The notes below the pieces were generated by a model that saw only the letters and a list, made by a program, of their open reading frames with translations, did not search any database and had not been told where the DNA came from. Shown here one piece after another: positions 1 through 7,907 of a stretch of DNA of 24,403 nt. Made by a program: the position numbers and the translations under genes. Position 1 is the first letter of the stretch; the number at the start of each line of letters is the position of its first letter. The stretch is from RGIG4074 sp964459165 (GTDB taxonomy: Bacteria; Bacillota; Clostridia; Christensenellales; Borkfalkiaceae): the NCBI GenBank assembly GCA_964459165.1, contig CAYWKM010000024.1, forward strand, positions 1 to 24,403, given 5' to 3'.

Positions 1-1
1 A

Positions 2-76
2 TGGTACTCCCGACGGGAATCGAACCCATAACTAGCCCTTAGGAGGGGCTTGTTATATCCATTTAACTACGGAAGC
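2..76 (-). tRNA. tRNA-Arg (anticodon CCT)
   Basis: Read on the minus strand, the sequence folds into a full cloverleaf. The acceptor stem is GCTTCCG with CGGGAGT (one G-T pair at the end), the D stem is GTTA/TAAC, the anticodon stem is AGCCC/GGGCT around loop CTCCTAA, and the T stem is ATGGG/CCCGT with loop TTCGATT. The anticodon CCT reads the arginine codon AGG. The 3' CCA is encoded, at positions 4-2. The gene lies at the very edge of the window, so whether other tRNAs follow it is not visible. Confidence 0.95.
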
Positions 77-119
77 ATGCTATCATTGGTTCTGCAAGAG
101 AAGGAATATGTACCTCATT

Positions 120-148
120 ATTGTATTACGTTTTATTTTTTTTTGCAA
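120..148 (-). promoter_or_regulatory. Promoter of tRNA-Arg
   Basis: On the minus strand, -35 TTGCAA (148-143) and -10 TACAAT (125-120) are separated by 17 bases. Transcription would start near position 113, about 36 bases before the mature tRNA 5' end. Confidence 0.65.
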
Positions 149-239
149 CTGTTTTTTTGCAATTCCTTTGTTTTATTTGTTATAAGTTTCATTTATAACC
201 GATATAATTTATTGCGAAAAGCATTTTGTCCGAAAGATT

Positions 240-267
240 TTGCCGTCTTTTGAAATTATGGTATAAT
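240..267 (+). promoter_or_regulatory. Promoter of gdhA
   Basis: A perfect -10 TATAAT (262-267) follows a weaker -35 TTGCCG (240-245) at 16 bases. The predicted start near 274 leaves a leader of about 37 bases, with the ribosome site AAGGAG at 298-303. The AT-rich stretch from 149 to 239 holds nothing else recognisable. Confidence 0.6.
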
Positions 268-310
268 ATAATCATATGAAATATGTATAAAAATTTTAAG
301 GAGTTTTTTT

Positions 311-1645
311 ATGTCTTATGTAGAAAATGTATTGGAAAATTTAAAGAAGCGGAATCCTAACGAGCCGGAATTTCATCAGGCGGCAACGGAGATTTTAACG
401 TCTTTGGCTCCGGTTATCGAGCAACATCCCGAATATGAAAAAGCGGGGCTTCTCGAAAGATTCGTCGAGCCGGAAAGAGTAATTATGTTTCGTGTTCCTT
501 GGGTTGACGATAACGGCAAAGTGCACGTAAACAAGGGATACAGAGTACAATTTAATAGTGCGATCGGACCTTATAAAGGAGGTCTTAGATTTCATCCCTC
601 TGTGAATCTTTCCATCATTAAATTTCTCGGATTGGAGCAAATTTTGAAAAACAGTCTTACCGGGCTTCCTATCGGCGGAGGGAAGGGCGGCTCTGATTTC
701 GACCCCAAAGGGAAGAGCGATAATGAAATTATGAAATTCTGTCAAAGCTTTATGACGGAGCTTCAAAGATATATCGGAGCGGACACCGACGTACCCGCAG
801 GAGATATCGGCGTAGGCGGCAGAGAAATCGGCTATTTGTTCGGACAGTATAAAAGAATCAGGGACGAACACGTCGGCGTTCTTACCGGTCGAGGACTTAC
901 CTACGGCGGCTCTCTCGTCAGAACGGAAGCCACCGGTTACGGTCTTGTATATATTACGGAAGAAGCGATGAAAGCGAGGGAGGATTCTTTTGAAGGGAAA
1001 ACCGTCGTTATTTCCGGCTCCGGCAACGTCGCGATTTACGCTTGCCAGAAAGCGCAGTCGCTGGGCGCAAAAGTCGTCGCTATGTATGATTCCAACGGCT
1101 ATATTTATGATCCTGACGGAATCCGTCTTGATGTTGTAAAAGATATTAAAGAGGTCAAGAGAGGGAGAATCAAAGAATATGCCGAAAGAGTTCCCGGCTC
1201 CGTATACACGGAAGGCTGCAGGGGGATTTGGAGCATCAAATGCGACGTCGCTCTTCCTTGCGCGACGCAGAACGAAATCGACGAAGAATCCGCTAAAATT
1301 CTCGTCGCGAACGGCGTTAAATATGTCGGAGAAGGCGCTAATATGCCCTCTACGTTGGAAGCGATTAAAGTCTTCCAAGACGCAGGCGTCGTATTTCTGC
1401 CTGCAAAAGCCGCAAACGCCGGCGGCGTAGCTACTTCCGCGCTTGAAATGGCGCAGTCTTCTCAGAGAATTTTCTGGACGTTTGAAGAAGTTGACGCCAA
1501 GCTCAAAGATATTATGGTTAATATTTATCATAATATCGACGATGCGGCAAAGAAGTACGGTTATGAAGACAACTACGTGATGGGGGCGAACATTGCGGGT
1601 TTTGAAAAAGTCGCCGATGCAATGATGGCTCACGGAATCGTTTAA
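311..1645 (+). CDS. gdhA: NADP-type glutamate dehydrogenase
   Basis: This enzyme interconverts 2-oxoglutarate plus ammonia and glutamate in the cytoplasm; the NADPH form usually serves ammonia assimilation. The 444-residue length fits the class I hexameric family. The key residues of the well-studied clostridial enzyme occur at the same numbers: K89 (YKGG), K113, the catalytic K125 in GGGKGGSDF, and D165 in AGDIGVGG. The nucleotide-binding fold follows at about residues 231-263, with GSGNVA and then YDSNG. The Asp-Ser-Asn after the second strand resembles NADP enzymes of the E. coli type, so NADP preference is inferred, not proven. ATG at 311 is supported by AAGGAG eight bases upstream. The gene has its own promoter and a downstream hairpin, so it is probably monocistronic. 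Confidence 0.97.
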   Translation: MSYVENVLENLKKRNPNEPEFHQAATEILTSLAPVIEQHPEYEKAGLLERFVEPERVIMFRVPWVDDNGKVHVNKGYRVQFNSAIGPYKGGLRFHPSVNLSIIKFLGLEQILKNSLTGLPIGGGKGGSDFDPKGKSDNEIMKFCQSFMTELQRYIGADTDVPAGDIGVGGREIGYLFGQYKRIRDEHVGVLTGRGLTYGGSLVRTEATGYGLVYITEEAMKAREDSFEGKTVVISGSGNVAIYACQKAQSLGAKVVAMYDSNGYIYDPDGIRLDVVKDIKEVKRGRIKEYAERVPGSVYTEGCRGIWSIKCDVALPCATQNEIDEESAKILVANGVKYVGEGANMPSTLEAIKVFQDAGVVFLPAKAANAGGVATSALEMAQSSQRIFWTFEEVDAKLKDIMVNIYHNIDDAAKKYGYEDNYVMGANIAGFEKVADAMMAHGIV

Positions 1646-1893
1646 GGGTTCCTTTGAAAGGAAAGGACTTAAAATTTTCAATAAACTTTTCAATAAAGAG
1701 TTTTCGGTTATAAAAATCCGGCGGGAAGAATTATTCTTTTCGTTGGATTTTTTTTCGAAAGAAGCCAACCCCATGCCATATGTCGTGCCGACGCAAGAAA
1801 GGCTTCTCCGCATCCTGGCCGATAAATATCTCGGCTTCTCTCCGTCGATAAGGTTGGTTTGAGCCGATTTTCTTGCGAAAACGGACGAATCGC
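1646..1893. other. Intergenic stretch after gdhA, no clear gene
   Basis: It starts with a small perfect inverted repeat TTCCTTT-G-AAAGGAA (1649-1663), then a tandem repeat of TTTTCAATAAA (1675-1685 and 1687-1697), then the gdhA terminator. From 1756 to 1893 there is only a 29-codon open frame starting at the ATG in CCCATGCCATA, with no ribosome site. I see no RNA family or convincing gene. Confidence 0.5.
1713..1755 (+). terminator. Intrinsic terminator of gdhA
   Basis: Outer arms AAAATCC (1713-1719) and GGATTTT (1745-1751) enclose an inner AAGAAT/ATTCTT hairpin. A run of eight T residues starts inside the 3' arm. Confidence 0.65.
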
Positions 1894-1922
1894 TTGACAG
1901 GAAAGGAGAAGTATATTACAAT
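1894..1922 (+). promoter_or_regulatory. Promoter of the tetR-glgB operon
   Basis: A consensus -35 TTGACA (1894-1899) and -10 TACAAT (1917-1922) are spaced by 17 bases. The predicted start is at about 1929-1930, directly at the palindrome described next. Confidence 0.75.
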
Positions 1923-1929
1923 TGAAACA

Positions 1930-1943
1930 GTTACAAATGTAAC
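1930..1943. promoter_or_regulatory. Palindromic operator at the tetR transcription start
   Basis: The 14-base sequence GTTACAAATGTAAC is a perfect inverted repeat: arms GTTACA and TGTAAC around a central AA. It begins at the predicted start of transcription and ends 30 bases before the regulator's ATG. TetR-family repressors commonly bind such palindromes in their own promoters, so autoregulation is the likely role (inference). Confidence 0.65.
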
Positions 1944-1973
1944 CATTATACAGGCGACGTTGAGAGGGGCTTT

Positions 1974-2531
1974 ATGAGTGAGAAGGGAACGGCAAAGGAA
2001 AAGCTTGCGAAAGCGCTGGCGGAATTAATGAAAGAAAAACCGTTCGATTTGATTTCCGTTACGGAAATTTCCGAACGAGCGGGGGTAAGCCGTATGGCTT
2101 ATTACCGAAATACTCAGACCAAGGAGGAGCTTCTCCTTTTTTTGGTGGAAAGGTTTGCATCGGAATTTGTCTATCGTCATAGGGAACTTATTCGAATTTC
2201 CCTCGTAAAATATTTCGAGGCGCTCTTCCGTGAATGTTTTCTCAATAAAGAATTTCTCTCTCTGCTCGACGGCGCAGGCTACGTTTATATGTTTAAAGAG
2301 GTTATCGACCGTTACTTTTTTGAAATCTACAGGTCGGCAGAAGGGCAGCGTGAAACACAGGGGTACGAAAGCTGTTATTTTTCGGGCGCTCTGTATAACG
2401 TTTTTCTTTTATGGGAAAAGAACGGAATGAAGGAGTCCCCCGGGGAAATGGCGGAACTCTATTGCGGGATATCCGAAAACGGATGGCGTATCAATCGTAA
2501 GGAAAATATAGAGGGTTCGAAAAATGTTTAA
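1974..2531 (+). CDS. TetR/AcrR-family transcriptional regulator
   Basis: A 185-residue DNA-binding repressor-type protein. The helix-turn-helix sits at about residues 29-48, with SVTEISERAGVSRMAYYRN showing the usual TetR pattern, followed by KEELL. The remainder (about 60-185) is a helical effector or dimer domain with the GALYNVF...W pattern common in TetR C-terminal domains; its ligand cannot be read from sequence. ATG at 1974 follows GAGAGGGG at 1962-1969. The 3' end overlaps the branching enzyme gene by eight bases, which implies co-transcription and translational coupling. With a palindrome at the start site, it probably represses its own operon and so also glgB. The effector may be a sugar-related or stress metabolite, but this is a guess. 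Confidence 0.9.
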   Translation: MSEKGTAKEKLAKALAELMKEKPFDLISVTEISERAGVSRMAYYRNTQTKEELLLFLVERFASEFVYRHRELIRISLVKYFEALFRECFLNKEFLSLLDGAGYVYMFKEVIDRYFFEIYRSAEGQRETQGYESCYFSGALYNVFLLWEKNGMKESPGEMAELYCGISENGWRINRKENIEGSKNV

Positions 2532-4494
2532 AATTCTCGAATTGGATAAATTGTTGCTCCCCTATGAAAAAGACATTAATCAGCGCATGAAAAATTACGC
2601 CGATAAAAAAAAGTATCTCATAGGGACGGGTACGTTTAAGCAGTTCGCCAACGGTCACGTTTATTTCGGCGTACATCGTTGTCCGGAAGGATGGATTTAT
2701 CGCGAATGGGCTCCCGGAGCGGAGGCGATGTATTTTACCGGCGATTTTAACGGCTGGGATAAAACGGCAAATCCCATGGAAGAAATCGGCGGCGGTGTGT
2801 TTGAAATAAAATTACCTGCCGACGCCCTTTACGACGGTTGCTTTTATAAAGCAGTCGTCGAGCGCGAAGGTAAGCTCCTCGAGAGAATTCCCGCTTACGC
2901 GGATTATGTCGTGCAGAATCCCGTCGATTACACGTGGTGTTCGCGCATATTTCTTTCTTCCTTTCACTGGACGGATTCCGGCTTTCAAGGGGAAGATTCC
3001 CTCTATATATACGAGGCGCACGTCGGAATGGCTCAGGATAAATTAGGAATAGGCTCTTATCGGGAATTTGCGGAGAATATTCTTCCCCGTATCGAGCGTC
3101 TCGGATATAACGCCGTTCAGCTTATGGGCATTATGGAGCATCCCTATTACGGTTCGTTCGGGTATCAGGTATCTAACTTTTTCGCCGTTTCTTCCCGATT
3201 CGGAACGCCGGACGATTTTAAATATCTCGTCGATACGGCTCATAAAATGGGGATTCGCGTAATTCTCGACCTGATTCATTCTCATGCGATCAAGAACACG
3301 GGAGACGGGCTCAACGAGTTTGACGGCACGACCTATCAATATTTTCACGACGGATACGAAGGGGAACATCCCGTGTGGGGAACGAAACTTTTCGATTATA
3401 ATAAACCGGAGGTCGTTCATTTCCTGTTGTCTAACGTCAAATATTGGCTGGAAGAATATCATTTGGACGGCTTTCGCTTTGACGGCGTTACTTCCATGAT
3501 TTACAGAGATCACGGCGTCGGAGGAAAATTCGAGCAATACAAAAATTATTTTTCAATGAATACGCAGACGGATGCGATTACCTATCTTCAATTCGCCAAC
3601 GAATTGATCAAGGAAATCAATCCCTCTGCCATTACGATCTGTGAAGAAATGTCCGGTATGCCGGGAATGTGCCTTCCTGTCGAGTGGGGAGGCGTCGGAT
3701 TCGATTATCGTCTCTCTATGGGGATTCCCGATATGTGGATTAATACGTTAAAATATGTCGGCGACGAGGACTGGAATCTCGGTTATATTTGGGGACAGCT
3801 TACCGGTAAACGTCCCCATGAAAAGACTGTGAATTACGTCGAATCGCATGACCAGGCTCTTGTGGGAGATAAGACGGTCATGTTTCGTTTATGCGACAGG
3901 GAGCAGTACATAGGAATGGATAAAATTTATCATTCCGCTATTATGGATAGGGCGATCGCGCTTCATAAAATGATTCGCCTGCTTACAATTTCTTCCGGCG
4001 GAGACGCTTATCTCAATTTTATGGGCAATGAATTCGGGCATCCCGAATGGATCGATTTCCCTCGGGAGGGGAACGGGGGTAGCTATCATTACTGCCGCAG
4101 ACAATGGAATCTCGTAGAGAATCATTTTCTGAAATACGAGCTTTTAAACGCATTCGATTCGGATATGATCCGCCTCGCAAAAGGATATCGATTCAATAAG
4201 AACGAGTCAAAGCATGTATTTGATCATAACGATCAAAAAATCCTTGCCTTTACCCGTGGGGAATTGCTATTTGTCTTTAATTTTCATACGGAAAAATCGT
4301 ACGAAAATTATGAAATTCCCGCGGGAACCTTTTCCTCGTGCAAATGTATTATGAGCACGGACGAGGAAAAGTACGCCGGCTTCGGACGTACGGAGATAAA
4401 CGCCGAGTACCTTGCCGCATCGAAAAAGGGGAAGGAGGTTTTCTCGTTTTACCTGCCTTCCAGAACGGCGTCGGTATTTTTATTGGGCGACTGA
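2524..4494 (+). CDS. glgB: 1,4-alpha-glucan branching enzyme, eukaryote-type GH13_8-like
   Basis: It introduces alpha-1,6 branches into glycogen-like glucan in the cytoplasm. A CBM48-like N-terminal module spans about residues 50-145 (YREWAPGAEAMYFTGDFNGWD). The GH13 barrel follows, with YEAHVGM (163-169), HPYYGSFGYQ (206-215), region I DLIHSHAIKN (249-258), region II GFRFD with nucleophile D320, region III CEEMSGMP with acid/base E374, and region IV VESHDQAL with D443. The C-terminal beta domain covers about 555-656. The EAHVG and VLDLIHSHA-type signatures resemble plant and animal branching enzymes and some gut bacteria rather than the E. coli GlgB type. It shares an operon with the TetR gene; no glgA, glgC or glgP is in the window. 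A terminator follows 12 bases after the stop. Confidence 0.93.
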   Translation: MFKILELDKLLLPYEKDINQRMKNYADKKKYLIGTGTFKQFANGHVYFGVHRCPEGWIYREWAPGAEAMYFTGDFNGWDKTANPMEEIGGGVFEIKLPADALYDGCFYKAVVEREGKLLERIPAYADYVVQNPVDYTWCSRIFLSSFHWTDSGFQGEDSLYIYEAHVGMAQDKLGIGSYREFAENILPRIERLGYNAVQLMGIMEHPYYGSFGYQVSNFFAVSSRFGTPDDFKYLVDTAHKMGIRVILDLIHSHAIKNTGDGLNEFDGTTYQYFHDGYEGEHPVWGTKLFDYNKPEVVHFLLSNVKYWLEEYHLDGFRFDGVTSMIYRDHGVGGKFEQYKNYFSMNTQTDAITYLQFANELIKEINPSAITICEEMSGMPGMCLPVEWGGVGFDYRLSMGIPDMWINTLKYVGDEDWNLGYIWGQLTGKRPHEKTVNYVESHDQALVGDKTVMFRLCDREQYIGMDKIYHSAIMDRAIALHKMIRLLTISSGGDAYLNFMGNEFGHPEWIDFPREGNGGSYHYCRRQWNLVENHFLKYELLNAFDSDMIRLAKGYRFNKNESKHVFDHNDQKILAFTRGELLFVFNFHTEKSYENYEIPAGTFSSCKCIMSTDEEKYAGFGRTEINAEYLAASKKGKEVFSFYLPSRTASVFLLGD

Positions 4495-4505
4495 ATATTG
4501 ATATA

Positions 4506-4541
4506 AAACTGTTTGTTCTCTATTTGAAACGAACGGTTTTT
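4506..4541 (+). terminator. Intrinsic terminator of tetR-glgB
   Basis: Arms AAACTGTTTGTT (4506-4517) and AACGAACGGTTT (4528-4539) form a 12-pair stem with two G-T pairs and a 10-base loop; the arm runs into a short T tract. Confidence 0.65.
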
Positions 4542-4624
4542 ATTCGGAAGGGTTTTTTTGAAGATTTTTGAAAAATAAGACTAGGTTTAAATTTTATCGG
4601 AAACGTAAATTATCTGTATAATAC

Positions 4625-4653
4625 TTGATTTTTTTTCATTCAGATGCTATAAT
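4625..4653 (+). promoter_or_regulatory. Promoter of the glycan export operon
   Basis: The -35 TTGATT (4625-4630) and perfect -10 TATAAT (4648-4653) are spaced by 17 bases. The predicted start is near 4660, giving a leader of about 25 bases with AGGAG just before the ATG. Confidence 0.7.
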
Positions 4654-4684
4654 AATCAGGTATTTTAGAGCTTTAGGAGAAAAA

Positions 4685-5587
4685 ATGTCAAAAAAGAAGT
4701 CATCCGTCGAATGCGGGGTTACCATTACGCCGTACAGAAAATTCTTTGATTTTCATTTGGGCGAGACCTGGAAGTATCGCGACCTTATTTTTCTTTTCGT
4801 CAAGAGGGATTTCGTATCAAAATTCAAACAGACGATCTTAGGGCCTCTTTGGGTTGTCGTTGCGCCGTTGCTTTCCACGATTATGTCTACGTTTATCTTT
4901 AATGTGGTGGCGCAGCTCGATATGTGCGACGTTGTTGATTCCCAACTTACTATGGATAGGGCGGCTCTTCTCTTTTTTATGGCGGGGAACGTCTGCTGGA
5001 CGTTTTTTCTCTCCTGCTTCAACAGCGGTTGCAATGCTTTATCGGGGAATTCGAATATCATGGGTAAGGTATATTTTCCTCGGTTGGTATCTCCGGTTTC
5101 GAGCATCTTTTCCAATTTAATTAATTTCGGAATACAACTCGTCATTTTCCTTGTCCTATGGGGATATTTCATGATTCGCGGGGGGACGGGCATGGCTCTT
5201 TCGTGGCACGTGGCGCTTCTTCCTCTGCTCGTTTTAGAGATGTCGCTTCTCGGACTCGGCTGCGGCATGATCGTCTCTTCGTTTACGATTAAATACAGAG
5301 ATTTAAATAATATCGTCGGCTACGTCATGAGTTTTTGGCAATATTATACGCCTGTCGTTTACGGTCTCGCGCAGGTTTCGACGAAACCTTTTTTTGCCAA
5401 TCACTTCTGGCTTTATATGATGAATCCGATGGCTTCGGTTGTTTTAACCTTCCGTTACGCCTTTTTCGGAGAAGGATATTTTAATATAACATATTACCTT
5501 ATCGGCTGGGCGATCACGCTTTTTATCGCATTTTTCGGATTGATAAGATTTTCAAAGGTCGAGAAATATTTCCTTGACACGATTTAA
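4685..5587 (+). CDS. wzm: ABC-2 type polysaccharide export permease (Wzm/TagG-like)
   Basis: The membrane half of an exporter that moves lipid-linked polysaccharide, O-antigen-like glycan or teichoic acid across the cytoplasmic membrane. The 300-residue protein has a cytosolic N-terminus and the family's amphipathic entry motif, with VKRDFVSKFKQTILGPLWVV leading into the first membrane segment. About six hydrophobic segments follow, and the last cytosolic turn FSKVEKYFLDTI is typical of Wzm/KpsM/TagG. The ATG at 4685 is preferred over a TTG at 4625 because AGGAG lies just upstream and the TTG is the promoter -35. The ATPase partner starts 12 bases after the stop. The exported glycan is unknown. 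Confidence 0.93.
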   Translation: MSKKKSSVECGVTITPYRKFFDFHLGETWKYRDLIFLFVKRDFVSKFKQTILGPLWVVVAPLLSTIMSTFIFNVVAQLDMCDVVDSQLTMDRAALLFFMAGNVCWTFFLSCFNSGCNALSGNSNIMGKVYFPRLVSPVSSIFSNLINFGIQLVIFLVLWGYFMIRGGTGMALSWHVALLPLLVLEMSLLGLGCGMIVSSFTIKYRDLNNIVGYVMSFWQYYTPVVYGLAQVSTKPFFANHFWLYMMNPMASVVLTFRYAFFGEGYFNITYYLIGWAITLFIAFFGLIRFSKVEKYFLDTI

Positions 5588-5598
5588 TAGGGCAAACT

Positions 5599-6873
5599 AT
5601 GAGCGAAAAGATTCTGAAAATAGAAAACGTAGTAAAAGAGTACAGGCTCGGTCAATATAACAGCGGATCGCTTCACGGGGATTTAATGAGCTGGTGGGCG
5701 AAGGTTCGCCATAAGGAGGACCCCAACTCAAAGATCGGTCAAGACGTTACGAAGAGGACCTTCCGAGCGCTTGACGACGTTTCCTTTGAGGTAAATCAAG
5801 GAGAACGGGTCGGCATTATCGGACACAACGGCGCGGGCAAATCTACGGTTTTGAAATTGATATCGCGCGTCACCGGTCCGACTAAGGGGAAAATTTGGTT
5901 GAACGGCAGGGTCGCCAGTATGCTTGAAGTCGGCACGGGGTTTCATCCGGAACTCACCGGAAGGGAAAACGTCTACCTCAACGGCGCCATTCTCGGCATG
6001 ACCAAAAAGGAGGTTTCAAAGAAATTCGACGAGATCGTCGCTTTTTCCGAAATTGAAAAATTTATCGATACGCCCGTCAAGCGTTATTCCTCCGGTATGT
6101 ACGTAAAGCTTGCTTTCTCTGTCGCCGCGCATTTAGATTCCGAGATCGTTATCATGGACGAGGTTCTCGCCGTCGGCGATATGAAGTTTCAGAATAAATG
6201 TCTTCAAAAAATGAATAAGGTGTCGAGAGAGGAAGGACGGACCATTCTTTATGTAAGCCATAATATGAATACGATTCGCCAGCTTTGCGCGCGATGCATC
6301 GTCCTCGATCACGGGAAAGTCCAGTATGAAGGCGCAGTCGAACACGCCATCGGCATTTACATGAATCAGGAGGGGGACGTGATCAAGCCGGATTACGAGC
6401 TGAATTCCGCATCCAGACCTTCTCTAAATCACGGTCGCAGAACAAGGATTACGCATTTTTGTTTTTTGGATACGAAGGACTGTGTTTTCGATCCGAGGCG
6501 TCCTCTCCGTTTTCGTATTCGATGGGATTCCCATGAGGATATCGAAGGGATACGTATCCGCTTTGAATTTCATGCGATGGACGGCTCTCCCGTTGCGATG
6601 TGCGAATCCGACGTTCTTTGCAACGCGAAAGACGGGCGCAGCTATTCGCATGAAGGGGAATTGGATATCTCCTCCTTCGCCCCCGGAGAATATTATTTCA
6701 GAATCGATATGTATAATTCCAACGAGTACGGCGGAGCCGTCAGCTACGATCATCCGGAAAAGAATATCTTTTTTATCATTCAGGAGAGCGGAGACAATCA
6801 GATCGTTTGGCATACGAATTATTGGGGTTATATGCGGCTTTCAAATATCAGAGTAAAAGAGATTTCGTCCTAA
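5599..6873 (+). CDS. wzt: Polysaccharide export ATPase with C-terminal glycan-binding domain (Wzt-like)
   Basis: The ATPase partner of the upstream permease. The Walker A motif GHNGAGKST is at 75-83, the signature YSSGM at 163-167, Walker B IVIMDE at 183-188 and the switch histidine H221 in VSHN. An insert at about residues 20-58 ahead of the core fold is typical of Wzt/TagH rather than other ABC ATPases. Residues about 275-424 form a separate beta-rich tail resembling the Wzt C-terminal domain, which in known systems recognises the modified end of the glycan and licenses its export. This implies an export route that checks a chemical cap (family knowledge). Its stop shares one base with the next gene's ATG (TAATG), showing tight operon packing. 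Confidence 0.92.
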   Translation: MSEKILKIENVVKEYRLGQYNSGSLHGDLMSWWAKVRHKEDPNSKIGQDVTKRTFRALDDVSFEVNQGERVGIIGHNGAGKSTVLKLISRVTGPTKGKIWLNGRVASMLEVGTGFHPELTGRENVYLNGAILGMTKKEVSKKFDEIVAFSEIEKFIDTPVKRYSSGMYVKLAFSVAAHLDSEIVIMDEVLAVGDMKFQNKCLQKMNKVSREEGRTILYVSHNMNTIRQLCARCIVLDHGKVQYEGAVEHAIGIYMNQEGDVIKPDYELNSASRPSLNHGRRTRITHFCFLDTKDCVFDPRRPLRFRIRWDSHEDIEGIRIRFEFHAMDGSPVAMCESDVLCNAKDGRSYSHEGELDISSFAPGEYYFRIDMYNSNEYGGAVSYDHPEKNIFFIIQESGDNQIVWHTNYWGYMRLSNIRVKEISS

Positions 6874-7907
6874 TGAAGAAAAAGATCAAAATAGCGTTCA
6901 AGGATTTTTGGCCGTCGTTTTACGCCGGAGACGCCAATTGCAATTTATATTCTGTCGTCCTCGATATTTTATCCGAGCGGTATGAAACGGAGCTTTCGGA
7001 TCAGCCCGATTATCTTTTTTATTCTTGCTTTGGTCACGAAAATTTGTCCTACGATTGCGTAAAAATTTTTTTTACCGGAGAATTGCTCGCGCCGAATTTT
7101 AACGAATGCGATTATGCGATCGGATTTGATTTTATGGATTACGGAGACAGGTATCTTCGTTTTCCTCTTTACCGTTTGTCCGAACGGTTTCCTCTCGCGC
7201 TCGATAAGCATATCGGCGTAGAGGAAGCTTTAAAAGGGAAAGACGCTTTTTGCAGCTTCGTCGTATCGAACGGAGCGGGGCAAAAAAACAGAACGGAAAT
7301 GTTTGAAAAGCTTTCTTTATATAAAAAAGTCGATTCGGGCGGTAGGTTTCTGAATAACGTAGGAGGCGCCGTCCGCGATAAGTTGGCGTTCGATTCCTCT
7401 CATAAATTTTCCATTGCCTTTGAAAATTGTTGCTATAACGGTTATGTCACGGAAAAGATTATCGACGCGTTTGCCGCTAAAACGGTTCCCGTTTACTGCG
7501 GAAGCCGGAGCATTGCCGACGAGTTTAATCCGGATTCCTTTATCGATTGCACGCATTGCGATTCGGTCGATGAGATGGTTGAGCTGGTAAAAAGGGTGGA
7601 TTCCGACGATGAGCTTTATAAAAAAATGCTCTCGACGCCGATTATGAAGGATAAATCTTCCCTTCAAAACGATGAATTGCGTCGATTTTTGTTTCATATT
7701 TTTGATCAAGACTATAATCAAGCGTTCCGCGTCGCAAAGGAAAGCCCGCATATTCAGCAGGAGGTTTCCTTCAAAAAATATCTTTTTCAATGCAGGGAGT
7801 TTGTAATAAATTATGAAAAAACGCCCGTCAAATCGCGATTAAAAAGAGACGTCGTCGATTTATTTAAAAGGAAAAAGAACGGTTCGGGGGAGAACGATGA
7901 AAGCTAA
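6873..7907 (+). CDS. GT10-family (alpha-1,3-fucosyltransferase-like) glycosyltransferase
   Basis: It probably transfers fucose, or a related sugar, from a GDP-sugar donor to a glycan acceptor on the cytosolic side of the membrane. The 344-residue protein carries the GT10 hallmark block: KFSIAFEN (178-185), YVTEKI (191-196) and TVPVYCGS (204-211). E194-K195 correspond to the active-site Glu-Lys of the Helicobacter enzyme, and R140 in QKNR lies where the donor-binding arginine is expected. The ATG at 6873 overlaps the wzt stop by one base; an in-frame upstream ATG at 6807 lies inside wzt and is not favoured. The C-terminus is basic (about 320-344), which may help membrane association. No GDP-fucose synthesis genes are in the window, so the donor is inferred. 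Confidence 0.88.
   Translation: MKKKIKIAFKDFWPSFYAGDANCNLYSVVLDILSERYETELSDQPDYLFYSCFGHENLSYDCVKIFFTGELLAPNFNECDYAIGFDFMDYGDRYLRFPLYRLSERFPLALDKHIGVEEALKGKDAFCSFVVSNGAGQKNRTEMFEKLSLYKKVDSGGRFLNNVGGAVRDKLAFDSSHKFSIAFENCCYNGYVTEKIIDAFAAKTVPVYCGSRSIADEFNPDSFIDCTHCDSVDEMVELVKRVDSDDELYKKMLSTPIMKDKSSLQNDELRRFLFHIFDQDYNQAFRVAKESPHIQQEVSFKKYLFQCREFVINYEKTPVKSRLKRDVVDLFKRKKNGSGENDES

Noticed and set aside
50..253. A 67-codon hydrophobic frame between tRNA-Arg and gdhA
   Set aside because: It starts inside the tRNA, has no ribosome site and overlaps the promoters on both strands; its hydrophobic character comes from AT-rich DNA.
395..1813. A 472-codon open frame on the minus strand across gdhA
   Set aside because: It is antisense to an unmistakable glutamate dehydrogenase, has no motif or ribosome site, and arises from the codon use of gdhA.
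1772..1861. A 29-codon frame from an ATG in the gdhA-tetR gap, as a possible leader peptide
   Set aside because: There is no ribosome site and no promoter ahead of it, and the tetR promoter lies downstream, so it cannot be a tetR leader.
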